From: Thermoplasmata archaeon
GTDB taxonomy: Archaea > Thermoplasmatota > Thermoplasmata > Thermoplasmatales > Thermoplasmataceae
Assembly: GCA_021806345.1 (NCBI GenBank)
Contig: JAJZXP010000097.1
Coordinates: forward strand, 1-9,281
Direction: 5' to 3'
DNA: 9,281 nt
The notes under the pieces were generated by a model. The model saw nothing but the letters and a program-made list of their open reading frames with translations. It did not search any database and was not told the origin of the DNA. Both the position numbers and the translations under genes were made by a program. The first letter of the stretch is position 1, and every line of letters starts with the position of its first letter. Positions 1 through 6,671 of this stretch are shown piece by piece.

Positions 1-105
1 TACCTGAAAAATTCAGGAAACAGGAATAAACTGCAGGAAAGGGACTACACAAAACGTATATGGATCAGCGGTAGCTATGGATATGTTACATTAAATCCCA
101 GCTAA
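1..105 (+). CDS. C-terminal tail of an unrecognised protein (5' end outside window)
   Basis: An open frame runs from base 1 to a TAA at 103-105, giving 34 residues that include NKLQERDYTKRIWISGSYGY and end VTLNPS. There is no start codon that would make it a complete gene, so it is read as the end of a gene beginning left of the window. The charged stretch followed by an aromatic/glycine patch looks protein-like, but 34 open codons can also occur by chance. I do not recognise a family; a transposase C-terminus is possible because this region is rich in insertion sequences. Confidence 0.35.
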   Translation, partial: YLKNSGNRNKLQERDYTKRIWISGSYGYVTLNPS

Positions 106-533
106 GGAAACTTATTATAGGATGCTTGTATAGTTCCGATAATCCGGTGTGAAAAATGGTTTTAGTGAGGGTTTTTGGAAAACCCCATGAATCTTTTTGT
201 CATTAAGTCATATGAAGAGAAAACTAATGATCAAATTGATAATTTTACAGCGCAGGATTATCGGCATAACAAAGTCTCTACGGAAGTTTTCATCAGTTAG
301 TGTTAGAATGACATATATTTTCCCAATTCCCAACCACATCGTGCCTAGGCTGTGGTTAACCACTGGAAACATTGTGATACTAAATTTTCCAACTATATTT
401 TTGCTTTCCACCACCAGGAATATTCTATTCAGAACCAATGTATAAATATTGCAAAATGAATCGGGCGGTCATAATATGATTTTTCTTATCAGATGAAGGT
501 AAGTACAATGTTCCAAGAAGAGAGAAGCCTTGG
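106..533. other. Gene-poor region with possible decayed HTH_10-like gene start
   Basis: No convincing gene fills these 428 bases. A short frame starts at ATG 187 and ends at TAG 298-300 (37 residues, MNLFVIKSYEEKTND...). It contains QDYRHNKVSTEVF, which can be lined up loosely with HDSCWTRFTTEEY near the N-terminus of the regulator at 5209-5874. Both are preceded by the same kind of GGTTTT/AAAACC palindrome and a CTTTTT stretch. This is weak evidence for a dead paralogue. Overlapping frames at 197-445 (+) and 208-438 (-) have poor composition and are not called. The stretch 445-533 holds nothing I recognise and is the region just downstream of the minus-strand operon. Confidence 0.25.
169..185. 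repeat. Palindromic repeat, copy A
   Basis: GGGTTTT-TGG-AAAACCC is a perfect 7-bp inverted repeat around three bases. The overlapping 17 bases at 165-181 recur exactly, inverted, at 4752-4768, and a shorter relative lies at 5160-5174. It may be an operator-like site upstream of HTH_10-type genes or the end of a mobile element; the sequence does not decide. Confidence 0.5.
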
Positions 534-887
534 TTAATATTGTGAATTTACGCTACAGGATGGGAGAACTCTATAGTGGTACTTCATGAATTTCACATGA
601 ATTCTGTCTCCAATCTTGGGCGGTTCATCCGCTTCAACAGGCAAATATAATTTGAATCCCTCATCCATCTCAACGATTGACCAATATTGGTTTATTTCAA
701 ACACGGTAAGGGAGATTATTTTCCCTTCACCTTTGGCTTGTTTAACACCAATGTTGCGACTGCTGCATTTTGGACAAAGGCTCCTCGGATAATAGAATCT
801 GTACTTGCAATCTTGGCACTCGATATAAGAAAGCCTAAACTGATAAAAATTGAAGTAGTATTGTTCATATATTCCATCTAGAAACAT
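534..887 (-). CDS. DUF35 zinc-ribbon/OB-fold protein, partner of the thiolase-like enzyme
   Basis: This 117-residue protein has the DUF35 layout. An N-terminal helical segment is followed by a rubredoxin-like zinc ribbon with Cys24, Cys27, Cys38 and Cys41 (ECQDC and LCPKC), then an OB-fold starting at about residue 52 (KGEGKIISLTVFE) and ending in IGDRIHVKF. DUF35 proteins are known as obligate partners of thiolase-superfamily enzymes: the archaeal acetoacetyl-CoA thiolase/HMG-CoA synthase complex and the steroid side-chain aldolases, where the OB-fold takes part in handling the acyl-CoA. The ATG at 885-887 directly follows the TAG of the thiolase-like gene (888-890), which fits co-translation and a protein complex. 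It is the last gene of the four-gene operon. Downstream, the transcript would read a pyrimidine-rich stretch (complement of about 517-530) that could act as an archaeal terminator. Length is normal for the family. Confidence 0.88.
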   Translation of the reverse strand: MFLDGIYEQYYFNFYQFRLSYIECQDCKYRFYYPRSLCPKCSSRNIGVKQAKGEGKIISLTVFEINQYWSIVEMDEGFKLYLPVEADEPPKIGDRIHVKFMKYHYRVLPSCSVNSQY

Positions 888-2042
888 CTATTTCTCCCCC
901 AGTATTATGGATACGGAATGACTCCGATGCCATCCACCAATACCATTCAGAAATATCTTCCGTGCACCGTTTACCTGATTTCCGCGTGCAAGTCCATTAA
1001 GCTGTAACAACGCTTCGTAAAGGAGTATGCTTCCGCTCATGTAAGCTGGCTGTCCCATGTTCAATGAGCCGCCATTAGTGTTGAGCGGTAGATCACCATT
1101 GTTAGAAAATGTTGTTTCTGCACAAAATTTACCTACCTTTCCTTTTTTTACAAGTCCGATGTCTTCAAGTTGCAGCATAATGGTGATACTGAAGGAGTCG
1201 TAAAGTTCGAAAACATCACATCTTGCGATATCTTCTCTGAATTCCTTGGAGCTATCTTCAGCAGGGGTAACCGTTATGTCATCTATTTCTGGTGGCAGGT
1301 CTGGCCAATGTGCCTCCCCATATTTAAGAACACCTATATCCCTCATATTTTTAGATTTTTTAGATACAATAAAAGCATGAAACCCATCCACAGGATATAC
1401 TATTTCCAGCAAATGCATAGGTGAAGATATCACCTTGGAAGACAAGACATCCTCCACAGATATGGGGGTGTTGAACATTGCTCGCGAGGAAGAAATGGCG
1501 TTCTTTCTCATCTTAACAACAAGTTCCGCTCTATCTTCATCACTTGTTCCATACAGCTGGCTATGCTTGGCAGCTACCAGAGCATAATCCGTTACGGGGT
1601 TGTAATTTGGATAAAGCCGAATCAGGTCTCTAAATGGTGTGTTAGAAACACTTGAGATCGTGTCCCCCAGAGAATCAACTGTGGCCTTCTGTTTTCTTAC
1701 CAATGACCCTTTTCCTCCAAACAGAAGGAGGATATTGTTTGCTCTACCATTTCTTATGAGCATCTCCGCTCGTTCAAGGGCAGCGAAAACACTTGGTCCA
1801 CCAAAATCAATTACTTCTATAGTTTTAGGCTTGATATTTAGATAAGTCGACAATTGGTCAGTAAAAAAATGCAGGTAGATCTCTTTACCAAAAACTCCTG
1901 GCAGGTAAGTTGTTATCAGACCGTCAATATTTTCCCTACCAATGTCAGATGCCTCAAGCGCTGATACTACAGCTTCATCCATAAGTTCCCAGGAACTACC
2001 ACTGTAATTCTTATACACCTTTTCAGAGAAGCCAGATATCAT
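888..2042 (-). CDS. Thiolase-fold protein lacking Cys/His catalytic residues (Ltp2-like aldolase candidate)
   Basis: This 384-residue protein has the size and layout of the SCP-x/lipid-transfer thiolase subfamily. At the place of the nucleophilic cysteine (normally NNCATG or similar) it reads DFGGPSVFAAL (79-89), so no Cys is present. Where thiolases carry GHP with the catalytic His it reads NMGQPAYMSG (328-337), with Gln331. It has FELYDSFSITIMLQLEDIG (278-296) and LPLNTNGG (318-325), resembling the group of Ltp2-like aldolases that carry YDxF. That group uses a DUF35 partner to cut CoA-linked steroid side chains by retro-aldol cleavage. Thiolytic or Claisen activity is therefore unlikely; aldol or retro-aldol chemistry on a 3-hydroxyacyl-CoA is the inferred role, substrate unknown. 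The ATG shares an ATGA overlap with the ligase stop, and the DUF35 gene follows immediately. The family is confident; the aldolase reaction is inference. Confidence 0.85.
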   Translation of the reverse strand: MISGFSEKVYKNYSGSSWELMDEAVVSALEASDIGRENIDGLITTYLPGVFGKEIYLHFFTDQLSTYLNIKPKTIEVIDFGGPSVFAALERAEMLIRNGRANNILLLFGGKGSLVRKQKATVDSLGDTISSVSNTPFRDLIRLYPNYNPVTDYALVAAKHSQLYGTSDEDRAELVVKMRKNAISSSRAMFNTPISVEDVLSSKVISSPMHLLEIVYPVDGFHAFIVSKKSKNMRDIGVLKYGEAHWPDLPPEIDDITVTPAEDSSKEFREDIARCDVFELYDSFSITIMLQLEDIGLVKKGKVGKFCAETTFSNNGDLPLNTNGGSLNMGQPAYMSGSILLYEALLQLNGLARGNQVNGARKIFLNGIGGWHRSHSVSIILGEK

Positions 2043-3640
2043 TCCTTAACCTCCTTTAGAAGTTTGACTACATCCCTTCTGTTTATCTTTCCGGAGGGGG
2101 ACAATGGAATACTATCTATGAAATGTATTTCCCTCGGAATCTTAAAACTTGAGAGTCTCTGCCTACAAATGCCTAGAATTTCATCCTTTACTGTATCCTT
2201 TATTAACGATTCATTTTTTTTCAACTTTACATATGCTATAGGTATTTCACCTCGGAAGGAGTCTTCTCTCCCTATAACAATCACATCTTCCACACTGCTT
2301 ACCTGCCTAATCAAGTTTTCAACCTCTACTGGCCAGATCTTGTATCCGGAACTGTTTATTATGTTCTTTAAACGGTCAATTATATACACCCACCCTGCTT
2401 TGTCAATAAATGCTATGTCTCCTGTCCTGAAACCATTTTCTGTGAAAGTCTCATCCAGATTAAGCTTATATCCTTGATAGGAATCTATTACCTGTGGGCC
2501 TGATACTATCAATTCCCCTGTCTTTTTATGATTAAATGAACTAACATTCTCTAATGATCTCAAGGTCAGCACTGTTTGGTAAACCGGCTTACCTGAGGAT
2601 ACAATGGCGCCATGAATTTTTATCGGCCCTTTATAGGGATAATCCCAAAGTGTAACTGGAGATGTTGTTTCTGTGAGACCATACGCCATGTGTATCCATT
2701 TTCCTGTAAGTCTATTCCAATCCATTTCAGTTTTTACAGACATTGGCATACCACCCGCGGACCAGAGCCTCATGCTTTTGAGATCACTTTTAATGTTTGG
2801 GAGGGCAGACCATTCATTCAACATGGCCCGATAAGCCGTAGCCACATACATAGTAATGGTTGTCCTTTCATTCTTAATAAGGGAGTGAGTCTCTTTTGGT
2901 GAAAATCTGTAGGGAAGCACCAATGTTGATCCACATAATGATGATAGAGCAATTCCAAAAATCAAACCTGTTATGTGAAAGAAAGGTGATACCCCCAGAT
3001 TTATGTCAGCAGACGTTACATTAAACCATTTCTCGTAAATGGTTGTAGCTGCTTGAATATTACTTTGTCTAATCATTGCGGCTTTTTGGTTTCCAGTTGT
3101 GCCAGAAGTGTATACGAGAAGACGGACGATAGAATCTCCGGATATTTCATTGCCAAATGAGCTCTTTTTCCTTAAATCTAGTTGTTCTGCCTGGGTATGC
3201 ACAGTTTCCGGAAATATTGCCTTGATGCTTTCCGGAAATAACCCAAAGGTTTCAGGGTCGGTGTAGAGAATGGTAAGTTGGTCACTTTCCTCGATACCCT
3301 TAAATTTGTCCGAAAACTCTGAACTTATAATTAATATTGAAACATTAGATTCTCGGATTTTATACTTGATTTCTTCAGTGCTATCCATTGGACTCAGCGG
3401 AAGAAATACGCAATTATTCATCCAAGTTGCGTATTGACATATTATGAATTGTGGTATGTTTTCAGATATAATTGCAATTACGTCTCCGGAGACTATCCCG
3501 ACACCGAAAAACTGTTCTGCGACACTATTGGTATAACTAACAAAATCAGCGTAAGTAATCGAATTTCCCATGTATCGTATGAAACAGTTATCCGCAATAG
3601 TCTCACTGTTACGTTTCATAATTTCTATTAAGTCTGTCAT
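2039..3640 (-). CDS. Acyl-CoA synthetase (AMP-forming, ANL superfamily)
   Basis: This 533-residue enzyme would activate a carboxylic acid with ATP to an acyl-adenylate and then transfer it to CoA. Core motifs are in order: the phosphate-binding loop VYTSGTTGNQK (176-186), the aromatic/adenine-binding YGLTET (320-325), TGD (407-409), the hinge region DRLKNIINSSGYKIWP (422-437), and C-terminal SPSGKINRRD with the expected catalytic lysine at 518. In the phosphate loop the usual PKG is QKA, a mild departure in an otherwise complete enzyme. Full length suggests a medium/long-chain or aryl acid ligase; the acid cannot be named from sequence. The start ATG overlaps the dehydrogenase stop as ATGA, and its own stop overlaps the next start the same way. 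It probably feeds CoA esters to the downstream enzymes. No membrane segments are obvious, so a cytoplasmic location is expected. Confidence 0.92.
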   Translation of the reverse strand: MTDLIEIMKRNSETIADNCFIRYMGNSITYADFVSYTNSVAEQFFGVGIVSGDVIAIISENIPQFIICQYATWMNNCVFLPLSPMDSTEEIKYKIRESNVSILIISSEFSDKFKGIEESDQLTILYTDPETFGLFPESIKAIFPETVHTQAEQLDLRKKSSFGNEISGDSIVRLLVYTSGTTGNQKAAMIRQSNIQAATTIYEKWFNVTSADINLGVSPFFHITGLIFGIALSSLCGSTLVLPYRFSPKETHSLIKNERTTITMYVATAYRAMLNEWSALPNIKSDLKSMRLWSAGGMPMSVKTEMDWNRLTGKWIHMAYGLTETTSPVTLWDYPYKGPIKIHGAIVSSGKPVYQTVLTLRSLENVSSFNHKKTGELIVSGPQVIDSYQGYKLNLDETFTENGFRTGDIAFIDKAGWVYIIDRLKNIINSSGYKIWPVEVENLIRQVSSVEDVIVIGREDSFRGEIPIAYVKLKKNESLIKDTVKDEILGICRQRLSSFKIPREIHFIDSIPLSPSGKINRRDVVKLLKEVKE

Positions 3641-4383
3641 AGGCTGAAACCACCATTAATGCCTATCAGTTCTCCTGTGATGTAACTGCTACTGTCATCC
3701 ATGAGAAACTTCACAGCGTTTGCAACGTCCTCCGGTTCACCCATTTTTCCAAGAGGTATGCGCTCAATGAATTTGTTCTTGATCTTCTCTGGAACTCTTT
3801 CTGTCATTGGAGTTCTTATGAACCCCGGTACAATAACATTGCAGGTGATTTTATATCTGCCCAATTCCTTCGATAATGTCCTTGTAAATCCAATTACGCC
3901 AGCCTTGGCAGCCGCATAGTTTGCTTGGCCAATGTTTCCATTCCAACTAGCAGAGGAGATGTTCACGATACGTCCTCCTCCATTAGAAATGAGCGATTCC
4001 AGCAAAATGCTTGTGACATTGAACATGCCGTATAGATTCACTTTCAAGACTTGGTCCCACTCATCGAATGTCATCTTCTTGAAGAGAGCATCACGATTAA
4101 TTCCCGCATTATTCACAATACCATACAGAACGGTGTTCCCCAGTGTATAGTCCTTAAGCGTAAGCTTACACTCTTCGTAATTTCCAACATCACACTTTCT
4201 TCCTCTGACAGTAGATCCTGCTCTCTCAGCTATTTCCCGTGCTTTTTCATAAACGGTGGAACTGATATCTAACATTTCAACGTTATATCTATTTAGCGCG
4301 AGTTTCTCGGAAATCGCGTAACCTATTCCGCTGGAGGCCCCTGTTACTAATACAATTCTTGACTCTTTATTCAAAATTACCAT
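3637..4383 (-). CDS. Short-chain dehydrogenase/reductase, FabG/3-hydroxyacyl-CoA dehydrogenase-like
   Basis: This 248-residue classical SDR has the nucleotide-binding TGASSGIG (14-21), NNAG (91-94), KVN (114-116), and a catalytic Ser143, Tyr156, Lys160 set in NISSASWNGNIGQANYAAAK. An acidic residue, Asp39, at the end of the second strand (VEMLDISS) points to NAD(H) rather than NADP(H), which suits an oxidative, catabolic 3-hydroxyacyl-CoA dehydrogenase; this cofactor call is inference. It is the first gene of the operon. The start is uncertain. GGGAG lies directly against the ATG at 4383, too close to serve it, but sits 9 bases ahead of an in-frame TTG (4374) that would give MNKESRIVLVTG, a natural N-terminus. 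A TATA-like box lies about 43 bases upstream of the ATG. The usual substrate class is beta-hydroxy/keto acyl-CoA or acyl-ACP; archaea lack standard ACP-based synthesis, favouring CoA. Confidence 0.9.
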   Translation of the reverse strand: MVILNKESRIVLVTGASSGIGYAISEKLALNRYNVEMLDISSTVYEKAREIAERAGSTVRGRKCDVGNYEECKLTLKDYTLGNTVLYGIVNNAGINRDALFKKMTFDEWDQVLKVNLYGMFNVTSILLESLISNGGGRIVNISSASWNGNIGQANYAAAKAGVIGFTRTLSKELGRYKITCNVIVPGFIRTPMTERVPEKIKNKFIERIPLGKMGEPEDVANAVKFLMDDSSSYITGELIGINGGFSL

Positions 4384-4421
4384 CTCCCGTTTTTCTAATG
4401 GATATGGTCATAAGATAAGTC

Positions 4422-4443
4422 ATATAAAAACAAGGTATATAGG
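4422..4443 (-). promoter_or_regulatory. Candidate promoter (TATA-like boxes) of the four-gene operon
   Basis: Read on the minus strand, TTTATATG (4429-4422) and, just upstream, CTATATAC (about 4442-4435) resemble archaeal TATA boxes. With the normal 25-base distance, transcription would begin near 4401, leaving a leader of under 20 bases before the SDR ATG. Which box is used, and whether either is, cannot be told from sequence alone. Confidence 0.4.
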
Positions 4444-4751
4444 GCTTTTCCCAGCAAAAAAACCTCTTTTAGACCACCATTATGTGTCCTCTTCCTTATG
4501 TTTTCATTTTGAAGGATAAATCTCCAAAGAACACTTTTCCATTTACCTTTGCTTGCAACAAGAGGCTGTGAAAGCTGATTATCCTCATTCTCACAGGGGA
4601 TATTTCTGGGTCTATCCACTTCAATTGGTGTTATACAATTAGAGTTTGGATTATTTTTCATATCGAAACATAATATAGAATTTAATAACTTACTATCTTG
4701 ATATATCAACATGTCTCTTTAATTAGCCTCTGATGAAATTACAAAAGAATA
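4444..4751. other. Region without a convincing gene
   Basis: A minus-strand frame of 105 codons crosses here (4712 to 4395, MLIYQDSKLLNSILCFD...). It runs through the operon's promoter area, shows no recognisable domain, has no ribosome binding site and ends in low-quality sequence, so it is not called. It might be debris of an inserted element. Nothing else is seen. Confidence 0.3.
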
Positions 4752-4768
4752 TTTCCAAAAACCCTCAC
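4752..4768 (-). repeat. Palindromic repeat, copy B (half site, inverted)
   Basis: TTTCCAAAAACCCTCAC is the exact reverse complement of 165-181, a 17-base match. The palindrome itself is broken here because the far arm reads TATTT. On the plus strand it is followed by GAAATCCTTTTTCATGA, which resembles GAATCTTTTTGTCATTA after copy A. It lies between the operon and the transposase fragment. Confidence 0.5.
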
Positions 4769-4839
4769 GAAATCCTTTTTCATGACCTAATGATCAATAT
4801 GCATGAATCTGCTGCTGTCAAGTTTCCCCGAATGGTACA

Positions 4840-5010
4840 ATGGATCGTTCTGTCAGAGGTAACATGCTTACCATGGAGAGTATTCGCAGGAATCTCCGAA
4901 TATCACGAATAAAGTCAATGGTGGAACATCCCTATGCATCCTTCAAGGGTATGTTCCATTTCTTCCAAGTCATGGTCACGACAGTACCGAGGGTGGGGGT
5001 GAAAATTTAA
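4840..5010 (+). pseudogene. C-terminal fragment of a DDE transposase
   Basis: A frame from ATG 4840 to TAA 5008-5010 encodes 56 residues. It contains SRIKSMVEHPYASFKGMFHF followed by FQVMVTTVPRVGVK. The pattern R-x-x-x-V-E-H-P-Y-x-x-x-K plus an aromatic-rich strand is typical of the end of IS4/IS5-type transposases, where the Glu is the third catalytic acid and the Lys follows it. The upstream two-thirds with the first two Asp residues is absent. After the stop, protein-like sequence seems to continue in another frame (KFNAKIS...), so the tail is also damaged. It is a dead remnant of a family different from the pseudogene at 5998-6579. The family assignment rests on motif resemblance only. 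Confidence 0.5.
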
Positions 5011-5157
5011 TGCCAAGATTTCTTGAACGTACAGCATAAGCCATCGGCATTCATGAAAAATACAGTAAGAATAGGGATAAAATTATCCCCATCAGAGTGA
5101 ATTTGAAGAAATTCAGACTGATTTTCACAATCGTTCCGATGAATCATTGAAAATTGG
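5011..5157. other. Short gap between transposase fragment and regulator
   Basis: These bases probably include the last decayed codons of the transposase fragment. I see no gene, and no clear TATA box at the distance needed for an ATG at 5158. Confidence 0.3.
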
Positions 5158-5159
5158 AT

Positions 5160-5174
5160 GGTTTTGGGAAAACC
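5160..5174. repeat. Palindromic repeat, copy C, at the regulator promoter
   Basis: GGTTTT-GGG-AAAACC is a perfect 6-bp inverted repeat around three bases and matches the core of copy A. It sits immediately upstream of the T-rich TATA-like box, the place where archaeal activators commonly bind next to the BRE. It could be an operator for the regulator gene at 5209. Confidence 0.45.
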
Positions 5175-5179
5175 TCATC

Positions 5180-5187
5180 TTTTTATT
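5180..5187 (+). promoter_or_regulatory. Candidate TATA box for a leaderless regulator transcript
   Basis: TTTTTATT is centred about 25 bases before the ATG at 5209, the spacing expected for a leaderless archaeal mRNA. This is the main argument for starting the HTH_10 gene at 5209 and not 5158. Confidence 0.4.
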
Positions 5188-5208
5188 GTCTATCCGTATG
5201 TAAAGCTG

Positions 5209-5874
5209 ATGAAAAACGCGAAATATATATATCATATAGTGCTGCACCACGACTCCTGCTGGACACGCTTCACAACAGAGGAATACAAGGATCAGTTGAT
5301 GTCAAGAAGTTACAACAATGGAGTATTGCAGGCTGTCAGGGTTGTCAGTTATAGAAAAGATCTGCGAAGGTTATTCCTCAATATACGTAGGAATTTTGAT
5401 TTCAATAACATCAGTATCATCAGGCACGGTTCAATGCAATACTACATTATGGATATGACACTCCCTTCCCAGGGTTCGACGATCCATCTTTTCGACAAAC
5501 TGAAAATTCAAACTCTAAACGCCTCTGTGCATTCAGGTTATGAGACTTATGATATTTTTGCAGTGGAGCAAGACTACGACCATCTCTATACATCACTTAA
5601 AAAGGAAGAGGATGTGAGAGTGGTAAAGATGTACAGGGAGAACTTAGAAAACGAAACAAACAAGGAAATATGGGGTTCAAATTTAACTGATACTTTACTT
5701 ACTCCTAAAGAGAAAATGGTAGTTCAATGTGCTCTAAGGAACGGTTATTTCGACAAGGCACGAAAAATCAATCTTTCGGAGCTTGCAATCATGATGAATC
5801 TCTCTAAGGAGAGGGTGTCATCAATCCTTAAAAATGCCCAAAAAAAGGTATTCGGCTCTCTATTTTCAAAATAA
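5209..5874 (+). CDS. HTH_10 family (bacterio-opsin activator-like) transcription regulator
   Basis: This 221-residue protein has a C-terminal HTH_10 domain: LTPKEKMVVQCALRNGYFDK, then ARKINLSELAIMMNLSKERV and SSILKNAQKKVF, the usual 'LTpkQ...GYFd.PR..tl.eLA..lgiSks' layout. The N-terminal part begins with a strand and HHDSCWTRFT, the H-x-x-C-W-T signature common at the start of archaeal HTH_10 proteins, so an effector/sensor domain precedes DNA binding. The frame is open from an ATG at 5158 (17 more residues, 238 in total), but those codons cover the palindrome and TATA-like box, and nothing resembling a promoter lies ahead of 5158; 5209 is preferred. It is the only regulator in the window, oriented away from the four-gene operon with about 825 bases between. 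Control of that operon is possible but unproven. HTH_10 proteins bind DNA near BRE/TATA elements and often act as activators. Confidence 0.82.
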   Translation: MKNAKYIYHIVLHHDSCWTRFTTEEYKDQLMSRSYNNGVLQAVRVVSYRKDLRRLFLNIRRNFDFNNISIIRHGSMQYYIMDMTLPSQGSTIHLFDKLKIQTLNASVHSGYETYDIFAVEQDYDHLYTSLKKEEDVRVVKMYRENLENETNKEIWGSNLTDTLLTPKEKMVVQCALRNGYFDKARKINLSELAIMMNLSKERVSSILKNAQKKVFGSLFSK

Positions 5875-5881
5875 TGAAGCA

Positions 5882-5896
5882 ACTATAAAATATAGT
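5882..5896. terminator. AT-rich palindrome after the regulator gene
   Basis: ACTATA-AAA-TATAGT begins 8 bases after the regulator stop codon. It is a perfect 6-bp inverted repeat, but weak (mostly A-T) and not followed by a T run, so a terminator role is only a suggestion. It also fits a chance AT palindrome. Confidence 0.2.
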
Positions 5897-5961
5897 GAGG
5901 TGTCCAAGGATCAATGGAATGTTCGATAATTGTCAGGCATTATTAATCCAATAATATTGAT

Positions 5962-5986
5962 GGGATATGCAAGCGAACCATATCCC
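5962..5986. repeat. Inverted repeat ahead of transposase pseudogene
   Basis: GGGATATG (5962-5969) and CATATCCC (5979-5986) form an 8-bp perfect inverted repeat around 9 bases. It lies near the 5' end of the transposase pseudogene and could be an RNA hairpin or a relic of the element's left end. Confidence 0.35.
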
Positions 5987-5997
5987 GCTGCTTTTGG

Positions 5998-6579
5998 GAA
6001 GAGGATAAGATTGTTTCTGAAGATCGGAAGAGGAAATTCCCCAGCAGGATTATTGTGAAGATCATTGTGAACCTTTAGATTTACGGCATTTCATACAGAT
6101 CCTCAGGCAAATTCTTCAACAATCATCCGGAACTCATGAATCGCGTTGATACGTTGAAGATTCTAGATTGCCGCTCTCTATCATACAGAACTCTGAGAAT
6201 GGACTGGCATGAGATCAATGCTGGCATCATTGATCTTATTGAATCCAATGTGGGATAATGCTGCCATAGATAGCTTCATTGTTAAGACTTGCAAGCATAC
6301 AACTGCGCAGAGACAAGGGAGATCAGGAAAATATAAAGATCCTGGCAGTTTGTGGGTTATAGATCAAAGGGATTTTAATAAGGCAGGAAAACACATCTTG
6401 CCCAGAACATAGATTCCTCTGCATTAGGGGAATGGAAGGTGACCACTGCATCCATTCATGACAGTATAATGGCCTTTCCGATGGTGGATGCCGTCAGAGA
6501 TCATGAATACATCCTCATGGATGCCGCCTATGATTACATCATGGATGACGTGCTCCCTTTATCACTTAGACAGTTATAA
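5998..6579 (+). pseudogene. Transposase pseudogene (DDE, IS5/IS4-type), multiply frameshifted and truncated
   Basis: Reading across three frames rebuilds one transposase. Frame one gives RKRKFPSRIIVKIIVNL, a TAG at 6076-6078, then IYGISYRSSGKFFNNHPEL and SLSYRTLRMDWHEINAGIID up to a TAA at 6256. A shift near 6250 leads to DNAAIDSFIVKTCKHTTAQR, carrying the first catalytic Asp. A second shift near 6350 leads to GYRSKGF, two TAA codons, then GRKTHLAQNIDSSALGEWKV, TTASIHDSIMAFPMVD and EYILMDAAYD with the second Asp. The C-terminal part with the catalytic Glu is missing; sequence diverges after DDVLPL (about 6555), shortly before the IS3-like element. It is clearly non-functional. The start is unclear; upstream sequence to about 5947 is open but has no good start codon. 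The family is inferred from the motif order. Confidence 0.7.
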
Positions 6580-6587
6580 GAGAGATA

Positions 6588-6624
6588 ATATACTGTTAAA
6601 GGTATATAAGGGGGAGTCCAGAGG
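6588..6624 (+). repeat. Left terminal inverted repeat of the IS3-like element
   Basis: These 37 bases (starting ATATACTGTTAAAGG, ending GGAGTCCAGAGG) match the reverse complement of 8347-8383 without a mismatch. One base of the match belongs to the TAA target duplication (6586-6588 and 8383-8385), so the true repeat is 36 bp from 6589. It contains GGTATATAAG, a TATA box oriented inward toward orfA. Confidence 0.88.
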
Positions 6625-6671
6625 GGGATTTACAGACCTCCTGCACACTCTCTTTGGAATGGGTGATTTAC

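Noticed and set aside
2064..2477. Plus-strand open frame of 137 codons antisense to the acyl-CoA synthetase
   Set aside because: It lies wholly within a gene with complete ANL motifs, has no recognisable domain and is explained as an antisense shadow. The same holds for 1170-1424, 1639-1845, 2612-2902, 3434-3631 and the frames opposite the SDR gene.
4395..4712. Minus-strand frame of 105 codons upstream of the SDR gene
   Set aside because: It crosses the likely operon promoter, has no domain or ribosome site, and its composition is not convincing.
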